In this document: positions 16,497-24,809 of the stretch, piece after piece
Layout: every line of letters starts with the position of its first letter
How positions within the stretch are numbered: position 1 is the stretch's first letter
NCBI GenBank assembly: GCA_035457725.1
Contig: DATIBC010000027.1
Span: forward strand, 1 to 64,000
Reading direction: 5' to 3'
Origin: DATFES01 sp035457725
GTDB taxonomy: Bacteria > Pseudomonadota > Alphaproteobacteria > CACIAM-22H2
DNA: 64,000 nt
The notes under the pieces: model-generated
Databases searched by the model: none
Told to the model about the DNA's origin: nothing
Seen by the model: only the letters and a program-made list of their open reading frames with translations
Made by a program: the position numbers and the translations under genes

Positions 16497-19400
16497 ATGG
16501 ACGGCTGGGAGGGAAATAGGAAAAAAGTGCTGTCGATTCGCGTCCTTGGTTCGCTCGCCGTAGAGGCGGACGGCCGAAAGTTGACCCTGCCACCGTCGAA
16601 AAAGACGCGCGCGCTGTTCGCGTATCTGGTCGTGACCGGGCGGCCGCACCGTCGCGATCGGTTGTGCGACCTGCTATGGGACGTGCCCGACGATCCCCGC
16701 GGTGCGCTCCGCTGGAGCCTGAGCAAGCTCAGAACGCTGATCGACGAAGCGGCGACGCGGCATATCGTCGCTGATCGCGAAACCGTTGCCTTCCGAGCGG
16801 AAAACACGACCTGCGATCTATTGGCGATTCGCAGCGATATCGGTCACAACCCGGCAACCGCGCCGACCGAATCGCTTCGTCGCGCCGCGCCCGCCTTCGT
16901 CGGCGACTTTCTCGAGGGTCTCGAACTTACCGATTGCCACAAGTTCCATGCTTGGTGCGTTGCCGAGCGCGAGGAGGCACGCGCGCTGCACGCCAAGGTA
17001 CTGAGCGCGCTGATCGACCGGCTGTCGGACGCGCCGGAAGCGGCGCTCGAGCATGCGCGCGCGCTCTCCCGCGTCGAGCCGGGAAACGAACACGCTTGGG
17101 CGATGCTGATTCGTCTATTGGTCGAATGCGGGCGAAAACGCGAAGCGGCGGAGGTCTACAACACCGCCGATCGCGCTCTCGGCGATTTCGGCGCGCCGCG
17201 AACCGGCGAGCTGTTGGCGCTCTGGCGCCGCTTGCGCACGAGACCTGCCGCGGCGCCGGCGGCACCTGCTGAGTTGAGCGTCGTTCCGGCAGTCGAATCG
17301 CCTGAGATCATGGAACCTACGCAGGCGACCGAACCCGAACGTAAGCAAATAAGCGCGCTCTGGGTGGCGATCGACCGCGCGCCGTCGTCGGGCCGCCCCG
17401 CCGATCCGGAGGAATTGCTAAGGCGGCACGACGAGTTGTTGCGCGCCGTCACAGACACCGTGGGGCGATTTGAGGGGTTCGTCATGTCGCATGGCTCGGA
17501 CGGCATTCTCGCGGTGTTTGGTGCGCCGATCGCGCACGAGGATCATGCCGAGCGGGCCTGTCGCGCAGCGCTCGCCATCGCGGCGACTGGGCTGGGTAAT
17601 CACGACCGCGATTCGCTCTGCGTCGCCGTCCATTCGGGCGAGGCAGTCGTGCGTACCGGCGCGACCACAAGCGGGGCATACGAGGCGATCGGCCCAGTCG
17701 TACAGATCGTCCGAACGTTTACCGGCGCCGCCGAGCCTGGCGTGCCGGTAGTCTCGGCGGAGACGGCGCGCCGAGCCGAGGGGATGATCGCAGTACGCCC
17801 GCTCGGCGCGTCGCGCGCCAAGGACTTCGGTCAGCCGATCGATTTGTTCGCGTTGATCGGCAGCGCACAGCAGACGCGCTGGCAAGCGCGCGCTCGCCGT
17901 GCGCATGCGGCGTTCGTAGGGCGCACTGGCGACCTGGTGACGCTAGGCAACTCGCTCGCCGCCGCCGGTAGCGGGCGGGGGCAAATCGTCGCCGTTGTCG
18001 GTGAAGCTGGCGTCGGGAAATCGCGGTTGGTGCACGAATTGCTCGCGTCACGCCAAGCTGCCGATTGGACGGTCATGGAGGGAAGCTGCTCGCCAGGCGA
18101 TCGCGATGTGGCGTTCGCGCCGCTGGTCGGCATGTTGCGCGCATGGCTTGGCGTCAGCCGGCAAGATTCGGGGACGGAGATCGCGCGCCGGCTCGCGCAG
18201 CGTATCGAAGAGTGGGGGCACGGCTTGCGCGCCGCGCAACCGCCTCTGCTGGCGCTGCTCGATCGACCGGTCGACGACAAGGAGTGGCTGGCGCTCGGTG
18301 CACCGCTGCGCCGGCAACGCTCGATCGACGCCCTCAAGCTGCTCATCGCGCGCGCCAGCATGGACGACCCGCTTGTCGTGCTGATCGAAGACGCACACTG
18401 GATCGACCAGGCGACACAGGGCTTTCTCGACGGTCTCGTGCCGACGATTTCGTCGCTGCATGTCCTCCTGGTAGTGACCTACCGGCCAGAGTATCGGCAC
18501 GAATGGGCGAATCGGCCCAACTACGCGCAGTGCCGGATCGAACCTTTGCCCGCCGAATCGGCGATCGAGTTGCTAGGCTCGCTTCTGGGCGCCGGGCCAC
18601 ATCTCGACGGAATAAAGCGCTCGATCGCCGACCGCAGCGGCGGTAATCCGTTTTTTATCGAGGAGATCGTTCGCTCGCTCGACGAAGCGGGGGTCCTGAG
18701 TCGGCCGCCAGGCGAGCACGTAAACTTCGACGAAGTGGCGATCGCCGTGCCGCCGACGGTACAGGATGTACTTGCCGGACGCATCGATCGACTCACCGCC
18801 GAAGCGAAGCGAGTGTTGCAGGCCGCGGCCGCGGTCGGGCGCAACGTGCCGTACGCCCTCCTTCGTGCCGTGACCGAAAGCGACGACGAACGTCTGGCGG
18901 CAGCGCTCGCCGCTCTCGAAGCGGCAGATTTCGTGCACGAGTCCCGCGTCTTTCCCGAGCGCGAGCTAACGTTCAAACACGCCCTGACGCGGCAGGTCGC
19001 CTACGGCGCGATGACGAACGCGCAACGCCGGGCAATGCACCTCAAGATCGCCGCGGCGATGCTTCGAACTGCGGCCGATCGCGTATCGGAGGACGTGGAG
19101 TCCTTAGCAGCGCACTTTGCCGAGGGTGAATCGTGGCCCCAGGCGGTCGACTATTTGTTGCGGGCAGCCCGCAAAGCCAAGCTTCAATACGCCTATGACG
19201 CCGCGCTCGCCTTCTCGAGGCGCGCGCGCGCCGCCGCCGCCGCGGCCGGTCTTGCGAAGCGGCAGGTCGAGGCGGCGATCGCCGAGGGCGATTTGCTCAG
19301 CCTGTTGGGACAACTCGAGCCAGCAAACGCCGGCTACGACGCCGCACTTGCCCTCGAAACCGACCCCATGCAGCGGCGCCGGATCGCTAATCGTCGTCAC

Positions 19401-20240
19401 GAGGCGCGCCAGATCGTTCGCGATGGCGGACGGGTGGTCTACTATGAGCATGGCAGCGGCGAAGAGACGTTGGTCTTCGTCCACCCGTTCGTGTATGGCC
19501 TTTCGACCTTCCAACCGATCGTCGAGCAGTTATGCCAGGAATTTCGCGTTGTGACGATCGATCCCCGCGGCACCGGCGCTTCCGATCCATTGCCGCCGGA
19601 CTACGACATCGGGGACCACATGCTCGACGTGGCGGCGGTGATCGAAGCACTGCCAGTCAAGTCGGTCACCGCGATCGGCCTATCGCGCGGCGCCAATTTA
19701 TTGATTCGTCTCGCCGTCGCGCGGCCGACGTTGCTGCGCCGGCTGGTCCTTGTCGGGGCGCACACCCGGCAGACGGTCGGAATCGGCGTTGATCCGGATG
19801 CCAACATGTCGATGACGCACGATGCGCTCAACGAGTTCGTAGCGGCGCTGCATCGCGGCAACATAAGACAAGCGGCGACGATCTTCGCGGCGAAGATTTT
19901 CAGTGAAGCGGGAACCGATGAACTTCGACGGCAGTTCATCCAGCGTTGCGTCGATCTGCCGCCGGAAACCGTGGTGCGCTTTTTCACATTCGATCCGAAA
20001 GCGGACGTCGAGAACCTGTTGGACAAGGTCGACACGCCGACGCTTGTCATGCACGGTAGCCGCGACGACGACGTATCGTTGGTGACCGGTATCGAGATAG
20101 CTCAGCGGATCGCCAAAGCGGACCTTTACGTGTTCGAGGGGAAGGGACACCTGCCGATGTTCACTGCCACCGGCGAATTCTGCACCACGCTTCGCAATTT
20201 CGTGCGACAAGGCCGTGCGCGGGTGCCGCTGGCGATCTAA
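16497..20240 (+). CDS. Multidomain regulator: SARP/BTAD + degenerate cyclase domain + STAND ATPase + alpha/beta hydrolase
   Basis: 1247 residues from the ATG at 16497; a TTG 99 bp earlier (16398) is possible but unneeded. Order of domains: winged helix (about 12-105), BTAD helical repeats (110-250), class III cyclase homology domain (285-455), STAND/AAA ATPase with Walker A GEAGVGKS (502-509) and Walker B VLIEDAHWID, a helical sensor region, then an alpha/beta hydrolase (about 980-1240). The hydrolase keeps Ser1063 (GLSRG), an acidic residue in HGSRDDDV and a late His (GKGHLPM). In the cyclase domain the first metal Asp is replaced (WVAID versus FADxS), so cyclase activity is unlikely. It probably binds DNA and a small ligand. 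It is divergent from DUF1127/diiron. Confidence 0.85.
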   Translation: MDGWEGNRKKVLSIRVLGSLAVEADGRKLTLPPSKKTRALFAYLVVTGRPHRRDRLCDLLWDVPDDPRGALRWSLSKLRTLIDEAATRHIVADRETVAFRAENTTCDLLAIRSDIGHNPATAPTESLRRAAPAFVGDFLEGLELTDCHKFHAWCVAEREEARALHAKVLSALIDRLSDAPEAALEHARALSRVEPGNEHAWAMLIRLLVECGRKREAAEVYNTADRALGDFGAPRTGELLALWRRLRTRPAAAPAAPAELSVVPAVESPEIMEPTQATEPERKQISALWVAIDRAPSSGRPADPEELLRRHDELLRAVTDTVGRFEGFVMSHGSDGILAVFGAPIAHEDHAERACRAALAIAATGLGNHDRDSLCVAVHSGEAVVRTGATTSGAYEAIGPVVQIVRTFTGAAEPGVPVVSAETARRAEGMIAVRPLGASRAKDFGQPIDLFALIGSAQQTRWQARARRAHAAFVGRTGDLVTLGNSLAAAGSGRGQIVAVVGEAGVGKSRLVHELLASRQAADWTVMEGSCSPGDRDVAFAPLVGMLRAWLGVSRQDSGTEIARRLAQRIEEWGHGLRAAQPPLLALLDRPVDDKEWLALGAPLRRQRSIDALKLLIARASMDDPLVVLIEDAHWIDQATQGFLDGLVPTISSLHVLLVVTYRPEYRHEWANRPNYAQCRIEPLPAESAIELLGSLLGAGPHLDGIKRSIADRSGGNPFFIEEIVRSLDEAGVLSRPPGEHVNFDEVAIAVPPTVQDVLAGRIDRLTAEAKRVLQAAAAVGRNVPYALLRAVTESDDERLAAALAALEAADFVHESRVFPERELTFKHALTRQVAYGAMTNAQRRAMHLKIAAAMLRTAADRVSEDVESLAAHFAEGESWPQAVDYLLRAARKAKLQYAYDAALAFSRRARAAAAAAGLAKRQVEAAIAEGDLLSLLGQLEPANAGYDAALALETDPMQRRRIANRRHEARQIVRDGGRVVYYEHGSGEETLVFVHPFVYGLSTFQPIVEQLCQEFRVVTIDPRGTGASDPLPPDYDIGDHMLDVAAVIEALPVKSVTAIGLSRGANLLIRLAVARPTLLRRLVLVGAHTRQTVGIGVDPDANMSMTHDALNEFVAALHRGNIRQAATIFAAKIFSEAGTDELRRQFIQRCVDLPPETVVRFFTFDPKADVENLLDKVDTPTLVMHGSRDDDVSLVTGIEIAQRIAKADLYVFEGKGHLPMFTATGEFCTTLRNFVRQGRARVPLAI

Positions 20241-20251
20241 ATCTTCAAGCC

Positions 20252-20287
20252 GCGACATCGATTAGCTTCCGTCGCTTATGATATCAT
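20252..20287 (+). promoter_or_regulatory. Possible promoter with ATGATATCAT palindrome before the RidA gene
   Basis: A TATGAT -10-like box is at 20277-20282, with GCGACA at 20252-20257 and a long 19-bp spacer. The perfect 10-bp palindrome ATGATATCAT (20278-20287) overlaps the -10. It is 50 bp before the RidA ATG. The weak -35 keeps confidence low. Confidence 0.28.
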
Positions 20288-20333
20288 CGCCGATCTCCGG
20301 ACCATCCGGCAGTCGAATGAACAGGGGGAAGGG

Positions 20334-20795
20334 ATGACGCCCGAAGCACGTTTGAAACAGCTAGGCATAACGCTGCCGACGCCGCCGAGGCCCGTCGCCA
20401 ACTATGTTCCGTTCCGGATCGCCGGCGGCTTGTTGTTCCTCTCGGGGCAAGGGCCGCGCGACGCCGACGGCAAGCATCTGACCGGAAAAGTCGGCGGCGA
20501 CGTCAGCGTCGATGAGGCGTACAAGCACGCGCGGCTGATCGGCCTTGGGTTGCTCGCCGTAACCCGCATGGCGCTGGGCAGTCTCGATCGCGTCGACTAT
20601 GTGGTCAAGCTGCTCGGCATGGTGAACGGTGTGCCGAATTTCGCCGACCAACCGAAAGTCGTCAACGGATGCTCTGATCTTCTGGTCGAGGTCCTCGGCG
20701 ACGCTGGCAAGCATGCCCGCTCGGCAGTGGGCATGGGCTCGCTCCCCAGCAATATCACGGTCGAGATAGAGGCGATATTGGCCATCAAGCCTTAG
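20334..20795 (+). CDS. RidA / YjgF-YER057c-UK114 family protein
   Basis: 153 residues, the long RidA subtype with an N-terminal PEARLKQLGI helix and the core LLFLSGQGPRD and SLDRVDYVVKLLGMVNG. RidA proteins hydrolyse reactive imines or enamines released by PLP enzymes. The usual C-terminal Arg-x-x-V/A pattern is present as HARSAVGMGSLP. GGGGGAAGGG precedes the ATG. It is convergent, 16 bp away, with a PLP enzyme, which fits a detoxifying partnership. Confidence 0.9.
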   Translation: MTPEARLKQLGITLPTPPRPVANYVPFRIAGGLLFLSGQGPRDADGKHLTGKVGGDVSVDEAYKHARLIGLGLLAVTRMALGSLDRVDYVVKLLGMVNGVPNFADQPKVVNGCSDLLVEVLGDAGKHARSAVGMGSLPSNITVEIEAILAIKP

Positions 20796-20811
20796 CGCCA
20801 CGGAGTCGTGC

Positions 20812-22101
20812 TCAGAAAAAGGTTCGTATCGCGCCGGCGACGTCGTAGTGGTCGTTGACCAGCAGGATCGTCTGCCAGCGGTCGAAAGTAAGACACGGGT
20901 GGGATATGCCGAATCCGACTAGATCGCCCACTTGCAGCGGGCTGTCGGCAGGCAAGTCGAGATAGCCGTGTTGGTCATTAAGTGCGGTGACCCGGTGGGC
21001 CGGCGGAATGACGCGCGGCGTGCGGACATTGGCGCCGGGTCGGTGCCATTTGAGCGGCACGGGTAGATCGCCGTCGAAGGACACGTCGCGCTTACCCATG
21101 GTCACCAGCGCGCGCGTCGGCTCGGGCCGCGACTGCACATACGCCCAAACTTCCAGGGCCGCTTGCGGCGCGCCTAACGCCGCGGCGGCGGAAGAACGAT
21201 CACGGATCGCGGCGAAGTGCCGGGCATACATGCCCGAATCGTGCGTGAGGTAGCAACCGCTGCGCGTCAAGATCATGGTCTGCCGACGCAGATTCGCGGC
21301 GCTGAACTTTTCGACGACGATGTCATAGTATGCCGAACCGCCGGCGGTAAGGATCAAGGGGCCAGGCGCGCAAAGCTCCTCGCGATCGATCATCCGCGCC
21401 AGTTCGATGAGAAAATCGAGGAACTGGCCAACGCGCCGCGCATGATCGTCGCCGGAAATCAACCCCTCGAATCCCTCCACCCCGCGCAGCGCCAAGTACG
21501 GTCCGGCCGCTCGCACGGCGCGCGCGACCTGCCGCGCCGTCTCGACATCGCGGACCCCGGTCCGTCCTCCAGCGATTCCGCCTTCGAGGAACACTTGAAT
21601 CGGCCGGCGCGCCGCCGCGGCGCGCGCTGTTTCGGTCATACGCTCCACCAGCGCGACGGAGTCGACGAGGCAGTAGAAGTCGAACTTGGGGTCGTGGGCG
21701 AGCTCGTCGAGCACGAACCGCAGCCCCTGCCGGCCGACCAGCTGATTGGCCAGAACGATTCGTTCGCATCCGAAATGACGGGCGACCTGCAATTGATGGA
21801 CGTTGCCGACCGTGATTGCCCAGGCGCCGTCGGCGATCTGGCGGTTAAAGAGCTGCGGGCTCATCGTCGTCTTGCCGTGCGGGGAGATCACAGCACCGCT
21901 CTGCTCGAGGAAGGCGCGCATCCACCGCCCATTGTGTTCGAGCGCACCCTGCCGCAGGATGCACACCGGAAGCGGCAGGTCCTCGGCCAGAACGTTCCAG
22001 CCCTTGGCGCCGATCGCCGCCAGCGGAAACGGCGCGATGCCGCCGGGAATCCCCTTGGTCCGCCCGTCGAGCATCGTGTTTTCGATTTCGCTGAGTTTCA
22101 T
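20812..22101 (-). CDS. D-serine dehydratase-like / alanine racemase-type PLP enzyme
   Basis: 429 residues from the ATG at 22101, which has GGGGAGG upstream. An alanine-racemase-type barrel carries the PLP Lys77 in SPHGKTTM. The C-terminal domain is the D-serine dehydratase-like module, with a His-x-Cys pair (ISHPC, about 401-403) that ligates zinc in eukaryotic-type DSD. The family includes D-serine dehydratase, D-threonine aldolase and 3-hydroxy-D-aspartate aldolase. The exact substrate is unclear. It is divergent from an aspartate dehydrogenase, so a beta-hydroxyaspartate or D-hydroxyamino-acid route is plausible. Confidence 0.82.
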   Translation of the reverse strand: MKLSEIENTMLDGRTKGIPGGIAPFPLAAIGAKGWNVLAEDLPLPVCILRQGALEHNGRWMRAFLEQSGAVISPHGKTTMSPQLFNRQIADGAWAITVGNVHQLQVARHFGCERIVLANQLVGRQGLRFVLDELAHDPKFDFYCLVDSVALVERMTETARAAAARRPIQVFLEGGIAGGRTGVRDVETARQVARAVRAAGPYLALRGVEGFEGLISGDDHARRVGQFLDFLIELARMIDREELCAPGPLILTAGGSAYYDIVVEKFSAANLRRQTMILTRSGCYLTHDSGMYARHFAAIRDRSSAAAALGAPQAALEVWAYVQSRPEPTRALVTMGKRDVSFDGDLPVPLKWHRPGANVRTPRVIPPAHRVTALNDQHGYLDLPADSPLQVGDLVGFGISHPCLTFDRWQTILLVNDHYDVAGAIRTFF

Positions 22102-22224
22102 CGCATCCTCCCCGCGTCGTCCGCTCGGCGCAGATTTCATATCAGGCGGCCGGGCGGTCGAACAGGCGAATGGTTGTGAGGAGAGTGAGCCGATCCTAAA
22201 GTGGCGCGCTGGGGAGCGCCGAAC

Positions 22225-23052
22225 ATGGATACCACGCCCGCTCGCAATGAACTCTGCGTCGCCATCGGAGGCTACGGCGCGATCGGCGAGGCAGTCGCGC
22301 GGCGCCTCGATGCCGGCGTCGAGGGTTTGAAGCTTGTCGGCATTTCGGCACGCGACATCGCGAAGGCCGAGTCGCGCGTCGCCAAGCTCAAGCGTCCGGT
22401 TCCCGTGGTGCGCGTCGACAAGCTCGCCGAACTGGCCGATATCGTCGTCGAATGCGCGCCTGTCGCGGCGTTCCTCGACATCGCGCGGCCGGCTTTGGCC
22501 GCCGGACGCGTCTTCATGCCGCTCAGCGTCGGGGCGCTATTGTCGAATCCCGATCTCATCGATCTGGCGCGGAAGACTGGCGGCCGGATCATCGTACCGA
22601 CGGGAGCCATCGTCGGTCTCGACGCGGTGCGCGCGGCCGCCGAGGGAACGATCGTCTCCGCCAAGATCGTCACTCGTAAGCCGCCTGCCGGGTTGGCCGG
22701 GGCGCCCTATCTCGTCGAACGCGGCATCGCTCTCGAGAATCTCCAAACCCCGCTCAAGGTGTTCGACGGATCGGCGCGCGAAGGCGCCAAAGGGTTCCCG
22801 GCCAACGTCAATGTCGCGGCGGCGCTTAGCCTCGCCGGTATCGGACCCGACCGTACGCGCCTGGAGGTATGGGCCGATCCCACCCTGACGCGCAACGTTC
22901 ATCGCATTGAAATCGACGCCGACAGCGCGCGGCTGTCGATGCAGATCGAGAACATTCCCTCGGCCGACAATCCGCGCACTGGGCGCATTACCGCGCTGTC
23001 GGTCGTCGCCGCGCTGCGCGGCCTCGTCGCGCCGCTCAAGGTCGGAACGTGA
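22225..23052 (+). CDS. L-aspartate dehydrogenase-type protein
   Basis: 275 residues from the ATG at 22225, which has GGGGAG about 9 nt upstream; a GTG at 22201 is in frame but poorer. The N-terminal Rossmann motif is GGYGAIG at 15-21, and the C-terminal signature ADPTLTRNVHRIEIDAD contains the family His. These enzymes convert aspartate and NAD(P)+ to iminoaspartate/oxaloacetate and ammonia. It is divergent from the D-serine-dehydratase-like gene and ends 14 bp from the convergent RraA-like gene. No nadA or nadC is near, so a catabolic rather than NAD-synthetic role is likely. Confidence 0.85.
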   Translation: MDTTPARNELCVAIGGYGAIGEAVARRLDAGVEGLKLVGISARDIAKAESRVAKLKRPVPVVRVDKLAELADIVVECAPVAAFLDIARPALAAGRVFMPLSVGALLSNPDLIDLARKTGGRIIVPTGAIVGLDAVRAAAEGTIVSAKIVTRKPPAGLAGAPYLVERGIALENLQTPLKVFDGSAREGAKGFPANVNVAAALSLAGIGPDRTRLEVWADPTLTRNVHRIEIDADSARLSMQIENIPSADNPRTGRITALSVVAALRGLVAPLKVGT

Positions 23053-23065
23053 TGGCCGCCCGCGC

Positions 23066-23716
23066 TCAGAACTTACCGAATTTCATGTATGCGTCGACCG
23101 GATCGATTCCCGCCATGATGGCGCGTCGTACTTGGCTTTCGGTGCGAACCACCTCTTCGGTCCGCGCCACCGCGTCGACGGCGAGCTCGGCCGGAACGAC
23201 GACGACGCCGTCGCGATCGCCGATCAGATAATCGCCAGTCGCGATCGAGACGTCGCCGATGATAACGGGTTCGCCGAAACGATCGGGGACCCAACGTCCG
23301 ACGATGTCCGACGGCGTGAAGAAGCGATGGAAGACAGGAAATCCGATCGAAAGGATGAAATCGCTGTCACGACAGCCGCCGTCGACCACATAGCCGCGTA
23401 CGCCCTTGTACTTGAGCGTTTCGGCCGATAGCTCGCCCATCAGCGCGACCTCGGAGTTGTTCGGTTGGCAGACGATGACTTTTCCCGGCGGCGCCTTCGA
23501 CAACAGCGTGACCCATGCGAGCAGGGTCTCGTGCGGAGAACGCGAGCGGTCGATATGGCCGCTCACTGTCCAGATCTCACCCGCCAGTTTCAGTGTCGGA
23601 TCAAGCGGACGAATGGTTGACGGCAGCACGATGCGCTCGCGTCCCATCGCGCGCAGAACATCGTGCACGGCGCCGCTGTAGCACGCGCCCAGGCGGTCCG
23701 CCAGAGTGTCCCCCAT
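23066..23716 (-). CDS. RraA-like protein (4-hydroxy-4-methyl-2-oxoglutarate aldolase / oxaloacetate decarboxylase family)
   Basis: 216 residues of the RraA/HMG-aldolase family. The signature GVRGYVVDGGCRDSDFI near 128-144 holds the Arg and Asp that bind substrate and metal. Most non-enterobacterial members are class II pyruvate aldolases or oxaloacetate decarboxylases rather than RNase E inhibitors. It starts 37 bp after korB in the same direction, so it may be the last gene of that operon and make or use a 2-oxoacid. Confidence 0.82.
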   Translation of the reverse strand: MGDTLADRLGACYSGAVHDVLRAMGRERIVLPSTIRPLDPTLKLAGEIWTVSGHIDRSRSPHETLLAWVTLLSKAPPGKVIVCQPNNSEVALMGELSAETLKYKGVRGYVVDGGCRDSDFILSIGFPVFHRFFTPSDIVGRWVPDRFGEPVIIGDVSIATGDYLIGDRDGVVVVPAELAVDAVARTEEVVRTESQVRRAIMAGIDPVDAYMKFGKF

Positions 23717-23753
23717 CGATGGTACAGCCGCGATGGTGGTCGACCGTGGCGGG

Positions 23754-24809
23754 TCAGCGCAGCGACTGATTGAGCTTGGCGAGCGCCGTCGAACCGGGGC
23801 AGAGCTCGCGCTCGCCGAGTTGATTGAGCGGCGTCGCGACGGTATTCATATAATCGTGCATGTCGCTGGCGTCGGGCTCGACGTAGAGCAGGCCGGTGAC
23901 AACCTCGCCCGCCGCCTCGCGCTCCTGGAGGTAGTTCATCGCCGCGATGCGATCGCGCGCGTCATAGTTGCTGGCCACCTTGCGCAGGACGAGCGTCGAG
24001 CCGTCATGCTGCGTCACCACTTCGACCGTCCCCGGCGCGTAATCGGCCGTGATCTCCTCGCGTTCGATCATCACGTCGAGCTGATTGACGGTCTCGTTGT
24101 GCTCGCGGACGTAGTCGAAGCTTTTGGTCGATCCGACGTGATTGTTAAAGGCGACGCAAGGTGAGATGCAGTCGATGAACGCGGCGCCGTGGTGGGTGAT
24201 CGCTCCCTTGATGAGCGCGACAAGCTGCGTCTTGTCCCCGGAGAAGCTACGCGCCACGAAGGTCGCGCCCAGTTGAAGCGCCATAGCCGCCAGATCGATC
24301 GCTGAATCGTTATTGATCGCGCCGCGTTTACTCTTCGAACCCTTGTCGGACGTGGCCGAGAACTGGCCCTTGGTGAGTCCATAGACCCCGTTGTTCTCGA
24401 CGATGTACAGCATATGCACGCCGCGCCGGATGCTGTGGGCGAACTGACCCAGCCCAATCGACGCGGTGTCGCCATCGCCCGATACGCCCATATAGATGAG
24501 GTCGCGGTTGGCGAGATTGGCCCCGGTGAGAACCGACGGCATGCGACCGTGAACGCTGTTGAAGCCGTGCGAGGCGCCGAGAAAATAGGTCGGCGTCTTA
24601 GACGAGCAGCCGATGCCGGAAAGTTTCGCGATGCGATGCGGCTCGAGATCGAGCTCGAAACATGCTTGGATGATGGCCGCGCTGATCGAATCGTGGCCGC
24701 AACCGGCGCACAGCGTCGATACCGAGCCCTCGTAGTCGCGGCGCGTGTAGCCCAGCTTGTTGGTCGGCAGTTTCGGATGGTGGAGCTTCGGTTTGGCGAT
24801 GTACGTCAT
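23754..24809 (-). CDS. korB: 2-oxoacid:ferredoxin oxidoreductase, beta subunit
   Basis: 351 residues. Thiamine-diphosphate binding is shown by GDGDTASIG with a downstream Asn; Cys pairs are in TLCAGCGHDS and GIGCSSKTP. With korA it decarboxylates 2-oxoglutarate or a similar 2-oxoacid to the acyl-CoA and reduces ferredoxin. Its ATG overlaps the korA stop by 4 bp. Context with the GltD-like gene points to 2-oxoglutarate, but pyruvate or branched oxoacids are not excluded. Confidence 0.9.
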   Translation of the reverse strand: MTYIAKPKLHHPKLPTNKLGYTRRDYEGSVSTLCAGCGHDSISAAIIQACFELDLEPHRIAKLSGIGCSSKTPTYFLGASHGFNSVHGRMPSVLTGANLANRDLIYMGVSGDGDTASIGLGQFAHSIRRGVHMLYIVENNGVYGLTKGQFSATSDKGSKSKRGAINNDSAIDLAAMALQLGATFVARSFSGDKTQLVALIKGAITHHGAAFIDCISPCVAFNNHVGSTKSFDYVREHNETVNQLDVMIEREEITADYAPGTVEVVTQHDGSTLVLRKVASNYDARDRIAAMNYLQEREAAGEVVTGLLYVEPDASDMHDYMNTVATPLNQLGERELCPGSTALAKLNQSLR

